A stretch of DNA of 64,000 nt from Acidihalobacter aeolianus (GTDB taxonomy: Bacteria > Pseudomonadota > Gammaproteobacteria > DSM-5130 > Acidihalobacteraceae), in contig NZ_CP017448.1 in assembly GCF_001753165.1 (NCBI RefSeq), forward strand, positions 824,462-888,461, given 5' to 3'. Below the pieces are notes generated by a model. That model searched no databases and was not told the DNA's origin. It saw only the letters and a program-made list of their open reading frames with translations. Each line of letters starts with the position of its first letter. The first letter of the stretch is position 1. The position numbers were made by a program, and so were the translations under genes. Shown here piece after piece: positions 1-8,916 of this stretch.

Positions 1-1
1 G

Positions 2-2131
2 AGTGCGTCGCTCGACGAAGCCATCGCCCGTGACTATGCGCTTTCGGGCGAAGCCGATCTGATCGTCAACATCGTCGATGCGTCGAATCTCGAGCGTAAC
101 CTGTATCTCACCACCCAGCTGCTGGAAATGCGCGTGCCTGTCGTTCTCGCGCTCAACATGTGGGATGCGGCACGCGAGTTGGGCGTGAAGATCGATGTGC
201 AGGGTTTGGCCGAAGGTCTGGGTTGTCCCGTGGTCAAGATGGTGGCCGCCCGTGGCGAGGGGATAGACGACCTCAAGGCCGCGATTCTCGCCCAGTTGGA
301 TGCGGAGAAACATCGGGGTGCGGAGATCGAGTACGCACCTCTGGTCGAGAACGCGCTAAGCGACATCGAACCACTTCTGCAACCCGCAGCCGATGATCAT
401 CGGGTGGAGGCGCGCTGGTTGGGCGTCAAGCTGCTGGAAGGCGATGTCTTGGCTCGTTCATGGGTGCCGACGATTGCCCTCGATGCGATGGAAGAGCACC
501 AAAGGCGCATCGAGGAGCATCTTGGGGAACCTGCGGACGTATTCATTGCAGACGCTCGTTATACCTTCGTGCATACGCTGTTGGCGTCGGTCATGCGACG
601 CGAAGGCGTGGCACGCCGCAGCACCTCCGACAGGGTCGACCGTGTGGTACTCAATCGTTATCTTGGGATTCCGGTATTTCTGCTGGTGATGTACCTCCTG
701 TTCGTCATCAGCTTCAACGGGGGGAATATCTTTCTGGACTTCTTCGACGGCGCTTCGCATGCGATCTTTGTGGATGGTGTGGCGCGAACTCTGGAATCGC
801 TGCACAGCCCAGGTTGGCTGGTCAGCCTGCTTGCCTACTCCTTAGGCGGTTCGATACAGCTCGTATCCACCTTCATCGCGCCGATCGGGATGACCTTCCT
901 GTTTCTCTCGATCCTCGAGGATTCGGGCTATATGGCCCGCGCAGCCTTCGTGATGGACCGTTTCATGCGCCGCATCGGGCTGCCGGGCAAGGCCTTCGTA
1001 CCCATGATCGTGGGTTTCGGATGCAACGTGCCCGCGGTGATGGCGACACGCACCCTCGAGGAGCCACGCGAGCGTCTGGTTGCTGCCTTGATGCAGCCTT
1101 TCATGTCGTGCAGCGCGCGTCTGACGGTGTACATGGCCTTCGTCGCGGTGTTCTTCCGGGAGCATGGAGGACAGCTGGTGTTCGCGCTTTATATCCTCGG
1201 CATCGCCGTAGCCATCTTCACCGCATTCATCCTCAAGCGCACGGCCTTGCGCGGAGAGGCCAGCCCCTTCGTGATGGAGCTGCCGGCATATCGTTTGCCG
1301 ACGCTGCGCGGCATGTTGCGCAACACCTGGGACAGGTTGTCGGTATTTCTGTTGCGCGTCGGCAAGGTGATCATCATTGCATCGATGATCGTGACGGCGC
1401 TGGCCAGCATCAGCCCGCACGGCCGCGGCCTGGGCGATCATGAGGTCGGTGAATCGGTCCTTGCCGAGATCGGTCGAGGTGTGACACCGGTGTTCGCGCC
1501 CATGGGCATCAGCGAAGAAAACTGGCCGGCGACGGTCGGCTTGCTCTCGGGCGTGGTGGTCAAGGAGATCGTCATGGGTACGCTCAATGGAGTGTACGGA
1601 AAATACGATGCGGCCAACGCGGCATCTGCTGCGGGTGGGCGCCCGTATCTGTCGACCGAACTTGGCCATGCCGTGGCCACCATTCCCGCCAATGCGATGG
1701 CCTTTGCGCGCGGCTTCCTCGATCCGCTGGGTTTCGGAGGCCTACAGCGCGCTTCTGGCAGTATTGAGGCATCGGCTCAGGCTCAGGGGCTCCAGGTGAA
1801 TACGCTGACGCGCATGGGTGCGCTGTTCAGCGTGCCGGCCGCAGTGGCCTATCTAATCTTCATCCTGCTCTACATGCCATGCGTCAACACCGTGGCTGCG
1901 ATTCGCCGCGAAACCGGCAGTCGGGGATGGACCGCGTTCGCCGTGCTGTGGGGGGTGTTCTGGGCCTATGGTCTTGCGGTCGGCTATTACCAGCTGGCGA
2001 CCTTCGACGCACACCCGGTGGCCTCGCTGTCATGGCTGGGGGGATTGCTGCTGGCCCTGGCCATCGTGGTAGTGGGGCTGCGTGCCTATGGTTTGCGCCG
2101 CGTGCCCTCGCTGACGCCGCGAGGTGCGTAA
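2..2131 (+). CDS. feoB: Ferrous iron transporter FeoB, 5' end outside window
   Basis: The inner-membrane Fe(II) permease FeoB imports ferrous iron under GTPase control. The frame is open from base 2, so about 709 residues are visible and only the first 60-70 (P-loop and G3) are missing. The text begins just after G3 with the FeoB-typical run DEAIARDYALSGEADLIVNIVDA, followed by the G4 motif NMWD. The membrane part carries both Gate motifs, with conserved cysteines in GFGCNVPAVMATR and MSCSARLTVYMA, and many hydrophobic helices. The stop TAA shares its last base with the ATG of the next gene, so the two are translationally coupled. A feoA gene is expected upstream of the window but cannot be seen. 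Confidence 0.96.
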   Translation, partial: SASLDEAIARDYALSGEADLIVNIVDASNLERNLYLTTQLLEMRVPVVLALNMWDAARELGVKIDVQGLAEGLGCPVVKMVAARGEGIDDLKAAILAQLDAEKHRGAEIEYAPLVENALSDIEPLLQPAADDHRVEARWLGVKLLEGDVLARSWVPTIALDAMEEHQRRIEEHLGEPADVFIADARYTFVHTLLASVMRREGVARRSTSDRVDRVVLNRYLGIPVFLLVMYLLFVISFNGGNIFLDFFDGASHAIFVDGVARTLESLHSPGWLVSLLAYSLGGSIQLVSTFIAPIGMTFLFLSILEDSGYMARAAFVMDRFMRRIGLPGKAFVPMIVGFGCNVPAVMATRTLEEPRERLVAALMQPFMSCSARLTVYMAFVAVFFREHGGQLVFALYILGIAVAIFTAFILKRTALRGEASPFVMELPAYRLPTLRGMLRNTWDRLSVFLLRVGKVIIIASMIVTALASISPHGRGLGDHEVGESVLAEIGRGVTPVFAPMGISEENWPATVGLLSGVVVKEIVMGTLNGVYGKYDAANAASAAGGRPYLSTELGHAVATIPANAMAFARGFLDPLGFGGLQRASGSIEASAQAQGLQVNTLTRMGALFSVPAAVAYLIFILLYMPCVNTVAAIRRETGSRGWTAFAVLWGVFWAYGLAVGYYQLATFDAHPVASLSWLGGLLLALAIVVVGLRAYGLRRVPSLTPRGA

Positions 2132-2436
2132 TGGGGCCGCGTGCGATCAAGGCCTATCTGGAGGCGAGAGGCAGCGCGCCCATGCAGGACCTCATGCGTC
2201 GCTTCGACAGCGATGAGAGTGCGTTGGAAGGCGTTTTGGATTTCTGGATTCTGCGCGGACACGTGCGGCGCGTTGAGCTGACGGCAGGTGGATGCAAGGG
2301 CGGATGTACCGGCGGATGCCACGCAGACGGCATGCAGGCTGAGTCGGTAGTTTACGAATGGGTAGGCGCCGCAAGGCCGTTGCGGTTCATGCCGCCGTCG
2401 CTGCGCGGCGGCATGAAGAACGATTCGATCAGGTGA
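2131..2436 (+). CDS. FeoC-like small winged-helix protein with a Cys cluster
   Basis: A 101-residue protein that starts on the last base of the feoB stop codon. The first 50 residues look like the small winged helix of FeoC (helix at KAYLEARG, recognition-type segment at MRRFDSDESALEGVLDFWILRGHVRRV). They are followed by a glycine-rich loop with C55, C59 and C63 in a C-x3-C-x3-C arrangement. In FeoC family members such cysteines can hold an oxygen-sensitive iron-sulfur cluster and the protein protects or regulates FeoB; here that is inferred from position and motif. The 3' end overlaps the convergent PAP2 gene by 8 bases. Confidence 0.8.
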   Translation: MGPRAIKAYLEARGSAPMQDLMRRFDSDESALEGVLDFWILRGHVRRVELTAGGCKGGCTGGCHADGMQAESVVYEWVGAARPLRFMPPSLRGGMKNDSIR

Positions 2437-2968
2437 TCAGCCCACCGGAAAATGCATATAGGCTCGCGCTGGCCGTCAAGGTGCCGATCAACGCCCCGGC
2501 GATTACATCGCTCGGATAGTGCAGTCCGAGTACCAGTCGTGAGAGGGCGACCAGAATCGTGAATGGGATCACCAGGATCGCCCACATCGGGTAGTAGGCG
2601 ACGAGGATGATGCTGAAGGCGACGGCATGCATGGTGTGGCCGGACGGGAAGCTGAATTCGTCCAATGGCGGCACACTCTGCAGAATGCCGACCTCTGCCT
2701 GGCAGGGTCGTGGGCGGCTGGTGGTATGTTTGAGCCATCGGTAAAGCATCAGTGAGATGAGTCCGACGGCGACCATCTGCAGGCTGACGCGGGCAGCGGC
2801 GGCTCCGTGTATCAGCGGCAGAGTCAGGATGATGGTGTACCAGAGTACACCGTCGCCCAGGCGGCTGACCGCGGCAAACACCTTGGCTGGCAGCCGACGG
2901 TGATTGGCCCGGTTGAACAGATGGCAGACGTGCTGGTCGACCTCAGTCAGGCGTTCAAGCAGTCGCAT
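2429..2968 (-). CDS. PAP2-family membrane phosphatase
   Basis: A 179-residue integral membrane phosphatase of the PAP2/type 2 phosphatidic acid phosphatase family. All three signature motifs are present: K80-x6-R87-P88, PSGH at 108-111, and S143-R144-x5-H150 with D154. The start at 2968 was chosen because AGGAGG lies six bases upstream; a longer reading to 3016 would overlap the glycosyltransferase gene deeply and lacks this site. It is the last gene of a leftward operon with OlsB, OlsA and a glycosyltransferase. It may dephosphorylate phosphatidic acid to diacylglycerol for the glycosyltransferase; undecaprenyl-pyrophosphate phosphatase activity is an alternative for this family. Confidence 0.88.
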   Translation of the reverse strand: MRLLERLTEVDQHVCHLFNRANHRRLPAKVFAAVSRLGDGVLWYTIILTLPLIHGAAAARVSLQMVAVGLISLMLYRWLKHTTSRPRPCQAEVGILQSVPPLDEFSFPSGHTMHAVAFSIILVAYYPMWAILVIPFTILVALSRLVLGLHYPSDVIAGALIGTLTASASLYAFSGGLIT

Positions 2969-4220
2969 GGCAATCCTCCTCCGTAGACGGGGATCTATCG
3001 GGTAAGGCGTACTCATAGAGTAGCGCTTCGAGCTGGTCGGTGATATGGGACCAGTCCAAGGTTTCAGCGGTATGACGCGCGGCCAGCCGCAAGCGTTCCA
3101 ATTGCGTCGGTGCTTGCGCCAGGTTGGCCGCTATTTCCTCAAAGGTGTTTTCCTCGCCTAGCGGAGCAAGCAGTCCATTGATGCCTGATTTGATGTGCTC
3201 CCGGCCTGCAGCATAGTCGAAGCCGACCACTGCCAGGCCGCTGGCCATGGCTTCCAGTACCACGTTGCCGAAGGTTTCGCTGACGCTGGGGAACAGGAAA
3301 ATATCCGAACTGGCGTAATGTCGCGCGAGATCTTCACCGACCCGAGGTCCGGCAAAGATCAGGTCGGGGTTTTCACGTCGCAGGATTGCTTCATGCGGAC
3401 CATGTCCGACCAGAACGAAACGCAATTCCGGCGTACGTTGTTGCATGTGGCGAAAGGTGCTGACTGCCAGCGCGATGTTCTTTTCCGGGGCGAGCCTGCC
3501 GACATACAGCACGACGGGCGTATGCTCATCGGGTAATCCCCATGCACGGCGCAGTTCGCCATCCCTACGTTGTGGATTGAATAGCTGTGTGTTGACACCG
3601 CGGGATACGACCCGGGCATTGTGAAAGCCCTGTTCCATCAGTTTGTCCGCCAATTCCCGAGTGGGAACGAGGGTGCCCGTGGAACGGTTGTGGAATCGCA
3701 GCAATACCCTACGAATGGCGGGTTCGAGCCAGCCCAGACGATAATGCCGGCTGTAGTAGTCGAAGCGCGTGTGGAAACCGGTAATGGCGGGGATGCCCAG
3801 ACGGCGCGCGACACGTAGGGCGGCCATGCCCAGAGGTCCTTCGGTGGCAATGTAGACGATAGTGGGCCGGAATCGAGCCCAGTTGCGGCGTAGCGCGCGT
3901 GCCACCGGTAGGCCAAATCTCAAGCCGCGATAGCCGGGAATGGGGACTCCCGGTACCAGACATTCCTCCAGGCCGCCGACTTCGATCCGGCTGCGGTCGT
4001 GGTGGCCTTGCCGAGGTCTTGTCAGCTGGATGCGATGCCCTCGCTCCAGAAGGCCGCCTGCCCAATGCCGGAGCGTATTGGCAACGCCATTAATCTCGGG
4101 CGGCCAGGTTTCGGTGACCAGCGCGATGCGCAGAGGCTGGCGGGGCTCGGGGGGAAGATCTTCGGTGTCCGTCCAGACCTGGGGCTGCCCGGCCGTCAGC
4201 ATGTCCGCAAGGGCGTTCAC
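2955..4220 (-). CDS. GT4-family glycosyltransferase (probable lipid glycosyltransferase)
   Basis: A 421-residue GT-B fold glycosyltransferase. The N-terminal acceptor domain opens with RIALVTETWPPEINGVANT at about residue 31, a motif typical of GT4 enzymes related to diacylglycerol and phosphatidylinositol glycosyltransferases. The donor-binding half has VVLYVGRLAPEKN and the E-x7-E element in SETFGNVVLEAMASG. Its 5' end overlaps olsA by 4 bases and its 3' end overlaps the PAP2 gene by 14. The context suggests synthesis of a glycolipid (for example glycosyl-diacylglycerol) alongside ornithine lipid. The sugar and acceptor cannot be read from the sequence. Confidence 0.85.
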   Translation of the reverse strand: MNALADMLTAGQPQVWTDTEDLPPEPRQPLRIALVTETWPPEINGVANTLRHWAGGLLERGHRIQLTRPRQGHHDRSRIEVGGLEECLVPGVPIPGYRGLRFGLPVARALRRNWARFRPTIVYIATEGPLGMAALRVARRLGIPAITGFHTRFDYYSRHYRLGWLEPAIRRVLLRFHNRSTGTLVPTRELADKLMEQGFHNARVVSRGVNTQLFNPQRRDGELRRAWGLPDEHTPVVLYVGRLAPEKNIALAVSTFRHMQQRTPELRFVLVGHGPHEAILRRENPDLIFAGPRVGEDLARHYASSDIFLFPSVSETFGNVVLEAMASGLAVVGFDYAAGREHIKSGINGLLAPLGEENTFEEIAANLAQAPTQLERLRLAARHTAETLDWSHITDQLEALLYEYALPDRSPSTEEDCHATA

Positions 4221-5020
4221 GGATTCACCTCGTGTACGACGCCGCCATCTGGCCTTGTCGTGCTTGCGATATGGTTGAGAAACCCGGCAACGGCCTCGTG
4301 GGCGGATTCAGCCAGCGCACGACGTTCGACGCCTGCAGACTGCAGCGGCGCTAAAAACGCGATTTCCACCTCGATTCGAGGTTCTCCTAGCACCCGCCAC
4401 GCATGTGCGGGCAGTGTGTCGTCGTCAACGAAAGGCACAGTGGGGTGGTGCGCTTGGCGCGGAAATCCCGCAGGTGGGAGATAGCGTAGCGCTATCGGCT
4501 GTACCGGGACGTTGGCGCGAATGGCGGCGGAGAACAGCCTTGGGTGGAAGGGGCGAACCAGATCGCCGCGTGTCGTGGTGGCTTCGGGAAACAGGATCAC
4601 GCGCCGACCGCGGATCAAATGCCAAGTGATCTCTTCGGCGGCGGCGTCGGCGCCGCCGCGAGCACCGCGACGGATAAACAGGGTTCCTCCGCGTGCGGCC
4701 AGCCAGCCGATGATTGGCCAGCCGCGGACTTCAGATTTGGACAGGAAACTGACCGGTGCAACACCGCCGAGTGCAGCGATGTCGATCCAGGAAATGTGGT
4801 TGACAACCCAGAGCGCCGCTCCAGCTACAGGTTTGCCACGGATTTCCAAGCGCAAGCCCAGAATGCGGCCAATGCGGGCCCGCCACCAGCAGGCGATGGC
4901 ATCGAAAAGGGGGCTGGGGGTGGTCTGACGCGCTCGGGTGAAGACGAGCGTCAGCACCACGCCCAACGCGGCGTGGAGCAGCAGGCTGAGCAGTCTATAT
5001 GTGCGTCTCAGATTGCGCAT
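4217..5020 (-). CDS. olsA: Lyso-ornithine lipid / 1-acyl-glycerol-3-phosphate O-acyltransferase
   Basis: A 267-residue PlsC-superfamily acyltransferase with one N-terminal membrane helix. The catalytic H-x4-D box is NHISWID (H75, D80). The substrate motif is FPEAT (144-148), with Ala where PlsC usually has Gly. It starts inside the end of the OlsB gene (26-base overlap), the arrangement seen in olsBA operons, where OlsB makes lyso-ornithine lipid and OlsA adds the second acyl chain. Because of that neighbour OlsA is the best call; a general PlsC role is the alternative. Confidence 0.85.
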   Translation of the reverse strand: MRNLRRTYRLLSLLLHAALGVVLTLVFTRARQTTPSPLFDAIACWWRARIGRILGLRLEIRGKPVAGAALWVVNHISWIDIAALGGVAPVSFLSKSEVRGWPIIGWLAARGGTLFIRRGARGGADAAAEEITWHLIRGRRVILFPEATTTRGDLVRPFHPRLFSAAIRANVPVQPIALRYLPPAGFPRQAHHPTVPFVDDDTLPAHAWRVLGEPRIEVEIAFLAPLQSAGVERRALAESAHEAVAGFLNHIASTTRPDGGVVHEVNP

Positions 5021-5816
5021 CGGCAGATTGGCCCGGGCGGCGGCTCAGGTAGGAACCGGAAAGCGCACCCGTATGCAGGAAGTGCCGGCCATAGCGTGGG
5101 TTGAGCCGGTCGACTTCAAGCAGTATGAGCAGGTCGGCAACATTGAATGCCTTGTCCTCGCAAGGTTCTCCGCAAATCCAGGCGCCTAGACGGAGATAGG
5201 CCTTGAGCAATGGGGGGATGTTCAATGAGGATAGCGTACCATGCGATGCATCCATGGCTAGGGGATTGCGTGGCTGCACCCGTAGTTCGTCCGGCGAAAG
5301 GTGGCTACGGATGCGTGCCATGATGGCACGTGCCTCGTGTCCGCCATCACGCAAACCGATGCTGGCGCAACCGATCATGTAGTCGACTCGGTGGATACTC
5401 ATGAATCGGCCTAAGGCTGACCACAGAACACCGATCGCAGCACCCGTACGATAATCAGGATGAATGCAGGTACGCCCAATTTCGATGATGCGCCCAGGCA
5501 ATGCCAGGATGGGGCTGAGATCGAATTCGGATTCCGAGTAGAAACCACCGGACAGGCGAGACTGGGTGTCGGTCAGGATGCGCGTGCTACCGATAACCTC
5601 ACCCGTTCTTACATCCCGTACCAACAAATGATGGCAGTAAGGGTCATAGCCATCGGTTTCCAGCCCCGGTGCGGATGAATGGACCTGCGCCCCCATTTCC
5701 TCGGCGAATATCCTGTAGCGCAGCAGTTGCGACTCGTGGATCTGCGCTTCGTTCGTCGCCAGTTCCGCTACCAACTGAGCTTGCACGAAGCCTTTGCGGG
5801 CAAGGTTGTCACCCAT
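4995..5816 (-). CDS. olsB: L-ornithine N-alpha-acyltransferase (GNAT family)
   Basis: A 273-residue GNAT-type N-acyltransferase of the OlsB/PlsC-associated hemolysin-like family. Typical segments are QLLRYRIFAEEMGA near residue 33, the DPYCHHLLVRD beta strand with GEVIGSTRIL, and EIGRTCIHPDYRTGAAIGVLW, which forms the acyl-donor binding region. OlsB transfers a 3-hydroxyacyl group from acyl-ACP to ornithine, the first step of ornithine lipid synthesis at the inner membrane. The ATG at 5816 follows AGGAG by seven bases; an in-frame TTG two codons earlier sits too close to that site. It is the first gene of the leftward olsB-olsA-glycosyltransferase-PAP2 operon. Confidence 0.87.
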   Translation of the reverse strand: MGDNLARKGFVQAQLVAELATNEAQIHESQLLRYRIFAEEMGAQVHSSAPGLETDGYDPYCHHLLVRDVRTGEVIGSTRILTDTQSRLSGGFYSESEFDLSPILALPGRIIEIGRTCIHPDYRTGAAIGVLWSALGRFMSIHRVDYMIGCASIGLRDGGHEARAIMARIRSHLSPDELRVQPRNPLAMDASHGTLSSLNIPPLLKAYLRLGAWICGEPCEDKAFNVADLLILLEVDRLNPRYGRHFLHTGALSGSYLSRRPGQSADAQSETHI

Positions 5817-5913
5817 ATTCAATCTCCTTCCAGCATTTTGTTCATGCTAGGAGGCCTTGTTGTCAGCGCCGTGACCAGGGCGTGATGCTTCAGTTACATG
5901 CCTGTGATGCGTA

Positions 5914-6327
5914 TCAAGGCAATGGCAGGGTGTATTCCCCGGATTCTGTCGCATAGTCCTCTGCGTCCCACAGCTTGAGGCCGCCAGCAAGGTTTAGAAC
6001 ACGCGAGAAGCCCATTAGTTGCAGATTGTCGGCAGCCAGCGTACTGCGACCTCCGGTGTCACAATAGAGCACGATGGTTTTGTCACGCGCCTCACACAAT
6101 ACGGATACTCGCCGTGCGTTGTTCGGGTCGGCTGCACTCTCGATCAACCCTCGTGGAATCAACAGGGCCCCGGGTATGTGCGACCGTGCATATTCGTAGG
6201 GTTCGCGGGTGTCGATCAGGAGCAGCTCATCTACACGCTCCTCCAGCCATTCCGCCAGGTCGTCCGCGCTAACATCGGTTACGCGTGAACGCGCGTCTGT
6301 GATGAAATCTGCAAGCGTCTTGTGCAT
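5914..6327 (-). CDS. Rhodanese-domain sulfurtransferase
   Basis: A 137-residue single-domain rhodanese. The domain begins with LLLIDTREPYEYARSHIPGA (about residue 36). The active-site cysteine lies in LYCDTGGRS, giving the C-x5-R/S loop that carries a persulfide. The C-terminal GFSRVLNLAGGLKLW is the usual closing motif. ATG follows AAGGAG by five bases. It is divergent from the di-iron protein gene, so the 90-base gap holds both promoters. Its partner protein is unknown; these small rhodaneses usually relay sulfur or handle thiosulfate. Confidence 0.9.
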   Translation of the reverse strand: MHKTLADFITDARSRVTDVSADDLAEWLEERVDELLLIDTREPYEYARSHIPGALLIPRGLIESAADPNNARRVSVLCEARDKTIVLYCDTGGRSTLAADNLQLMGFSRVLNLAGGLKLWDAEDYATESGEYTLPLP

Positions 6328-6419
6328 GTGACTCCTTGTTCAATCCCGTATTATTTGAAGGGAAATGTTGATGTTGACGTTTGTTTGATAATTATGAATT
6401 GCTTATGGAGATTCGGCCA

Positions 6420-7196
6420 ATGTCGGTAGTGCTCTATCAGAACAACGAACATTTATGTGTGGCTTTCGGAGATTTGGTGGCAGGCGCGGGGGGCAGCGGT
6501 GTGCAGGCTAACCAGTTTCTTATCATCGACAATGACCAGAGCGCGATTCTCGATCCCGGCGGTGAGTTGACCTTCACTGCATTGACGGTGGAGCTGCGCA
6601 AGCATCTGAGCCTGGAGAAACTGACCTATCTGATCGCCTCGCACCAGGATCCGGACATCATCTCCTCGATGCAAAGCTGGGTGACACGTACGCAGGCGAC
6701 CGTGGTGTGTTCGAAGCTGTGGTCGCGTTTTCTTCCCCATCTGTTGCCGTCCTATCTGGGCGACAAGGTGGGGGGCAATTGCCTCCCTCTGCCGGATGAA
6801 GGTCTGGACATTCCCTTGGGCAAGAGTGTGCTGAAGGCGGTGCCCGCCCACTTTCTGCACTCGGTCGGCAACTTCCATTTCTACGACCCGGTCAGCAAGA
6901 TTCTGTTCTCGGGCGACATGGGAGCCTCCATCGGGGGTGGCGGTGTGGACCGTCCGGTTACCGACTTCGGGGCACATATCCCGTTGATGATCGATTTTCA
7001 CCAGCGCTACATGACCGGCAATCGCGCTTGCCGCCTATGGGCGGACATGATTCGCGGGCTGGATGTCGAGATGATCGTCCCCCAGCATGGACAGTCATTC
7101 AAGGGCAAGGCGATGATCGGTCGATTCCTCGACTGGATTTCCGAACTTCGCTGCGGCGTGGACCTGATGAAACCGAAGAATTACGCCATTCCCTGA
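6420..7196 (+). CDS. Oxygen-binding di-iron protein (metallo-beta-lactamase fold, ODP family)
   Basis: A 258-residue flavodiiron-like beta-lactamase domain without a flavodoxin part. Metal ligands are visible in order: SHQDPDI (H-x-D-x-D), a histidine in PAHFLHSVGNFHFYD, the bridging aspartate in ILFSGDMGAS, and the last histidine in VPQHGQS. Such proteins bind oxygen at a di-iron site and are proposed as redox or oxygen sensors, sometimes tied to chemotaxis or signalling. The ATG at 6420 follows GGAG by nine bases; upstream in-frame TTG (6381) and ATG (6405) codons are possible but have poorer sites. Confidence 0.85.
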   Translation: MSVVLYQNNEHLCVAFGDLVAGAGGSGVQANQFLIIDNDQSAILDPGGELTFTALTVELRKHLSLEKLTYLIASHQDPDIISSMQSWVTRTQATVVCSKLWSRFLPHLLPSYLGDKVGGNCLPLPDEGLDIPLGKSVLKAVPAHFLHSVGNFHFYDPVSKILFSGDMGASIGGGGVDRPVTDFGAHIPLMIDFHQRYMTGNRACRLWADMIRGLDVEMIVPQHGQSFKGKAMIGRFLDWISELRCGVDLMKPKNYAIP

Positions 7197-7317
7197 ACGC
7201 TCGGGAACTGATCCGACCCGTTTGACACCGAATATTCACGAACTCGACCCGGCCGGACGGGGTCTCTGGCGAGTGCGGGCGTTTGCCCGTATTCGAATTC
7301 CTGGATTGAGGTGCCTT

Positions 7318-8916
7318 ATGGGAAAGCCCGAAGATTTCGTCGACCGCGGCCGTCGTAGGCTGCTCCAGTCAGCCGGCGCCGCGGCCGGCATGGCTGTTGC
7401 CGCGCCGTGGTTGGCGCCGTTGGCCAAGGCGGCGGGCAAGGAGCCGCTGAGTGGGTTGCGCGACCGTATCGATCACATCATCGTGATCTATCAGGAGAAC
7501 CGCAGCTTCGATCACTATTTCGGCACATACCGGAACCCCAACGGGCATCCGGTGGCCAATCTGCTGGACGCATCGGGCGAACTCGACCGCCGCTTCGACG
7601 GCCTGCAGAAGGACCCCGCCGGCGTGGCCTACGGCGTGCTGCCGGTGCCGCTCGATATTCCTGCCTTCGACAGCGCGAGCCTGGCCAACCGGCCATTCCA
7701 TCTCGCGCCCTATATCCCCGCCGGCGACAACGTGCCTTGGGACCCCGCACATCATTTCTTTCGCATGTACGAGCAGGTCAATAGCGGCGCCATGGATCGT
7801 TTCGTCGGCCTCGCGCTGACGCGGCATGTGGCCGACATCGAGGCGCAGATCCGCAACATGCCCAAGGCTGGCACGGCCGCCTATCACGAACAGGTGGTCA
7901 AGCTGCTCACCGAGGCCTCCAAACCGTCCGGCGCGGTGATCGGGCATTACCGTCGCGAGGACATCCCGGCCTATCACGCGCTGGCCGACGAGTACGCGCT
8001 GTTCGACCATTTCTTCCAGGCCATGTCGGGCGGTTCCACGGGCAACGCCCTGTATCTGGCCGCGGCGCGCTCGTGCCAGTGGTCGCAGGCGCCCGCGAAG
8101 CTGGAGGGGCAGCTCGATCCGCCAATTCTCGATAAGCCCTACGACCGCCACGGCATCCTGATCAACGACCTGCCGCCGCTGCTCGGACCGACTGAGTCCT
8201 GGTATGGCGCGCTCAAGATCGCGCCGCCACCGGACGAACAGCACTTCGCCAACATCGGCGATCTGCTCAACCATGCCGGTCACGACTGGGCCTAGTATGC
8301 CGAGGGTTGGGACAAGGTCAAGCCATGGGCGCTGAAGACCGCCTTCGGCCCAGACGACGGCTCGGCGGTGGTGCAATCGGATCTCATCTATAACCCGCAC
8401 CACAACCCCTTCCAGTATTTTCCGCGCTGGCCGGGCTACGTGCGCGGGGGGCACATGCGCGACGTGGAGGATTTCCGCGCCGACGCGCGCGACGGCAAGC
8501 TGCCGCCGGTGAGTTTCATCAAGGCCAGCGCCGCGCATGACGAGCACCCGGAGAACTCCGCCCCGGCCGTGGGCATGCACTGGGTGATGGATCGCCTCAA
8601 GGAACTGGCGGCGAGTCCTGCGTGGAGCCGCTCCCTGGTGGTGATCACCTACGACGAGGGCGGCGGGTTCTGGGATCACGTGGCGCCGCCGCGCCCGGAT
8701 GCCTATGGTTGCGGCACGCGCATTCCGGCGCTGATGGTCGGTCCGTACGTGCGCCGCGGGTATGTAGACTCCCGCGTGGCCGACACTACCTCCGTGCTGC
8801 GCCTGATCGAACGGCGTTTCGGCTTGCCCAGCCTCACCGCCCGGGATGCCCATGCCTACGACCTGCTGGGCGCGCTGGACTTCACCCAGCGGCCGCGCGA
8901 ACCGGTATTCCTCTAA
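7318..8916 (+). pseudogene. Tat-exported phosphoesterase (phospholipase C / acid phosphatase family) with in-frame amber stop
   Basis: A 532-codon frame of the phosphoesterase family that includes bacterial phospholipase C and acid phosphatase AcpA. The N terminus has the twin-arginine run RGRRRLLQSAG and a hydrophobic stretch, followed by the family motif IDHIIVIYQENRSFDHYFGTY. Later, VITYDEGGGFWDHVAPP carries metal-binding acidic residues. Codon 326 (8293-8295) is TAG within GHDWA-stop-YAEGW; related enzymes usually have Trp there, so TGG to TAG is the simplest change. The frame continues cleanly to 8914-8916. It may be a recent pseudogene, a readthrough gene or a sequencing error. The start at 7318 follows a GAGG site; it is convergent with the next gene by 4 bases. 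Confidence 0.85.
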
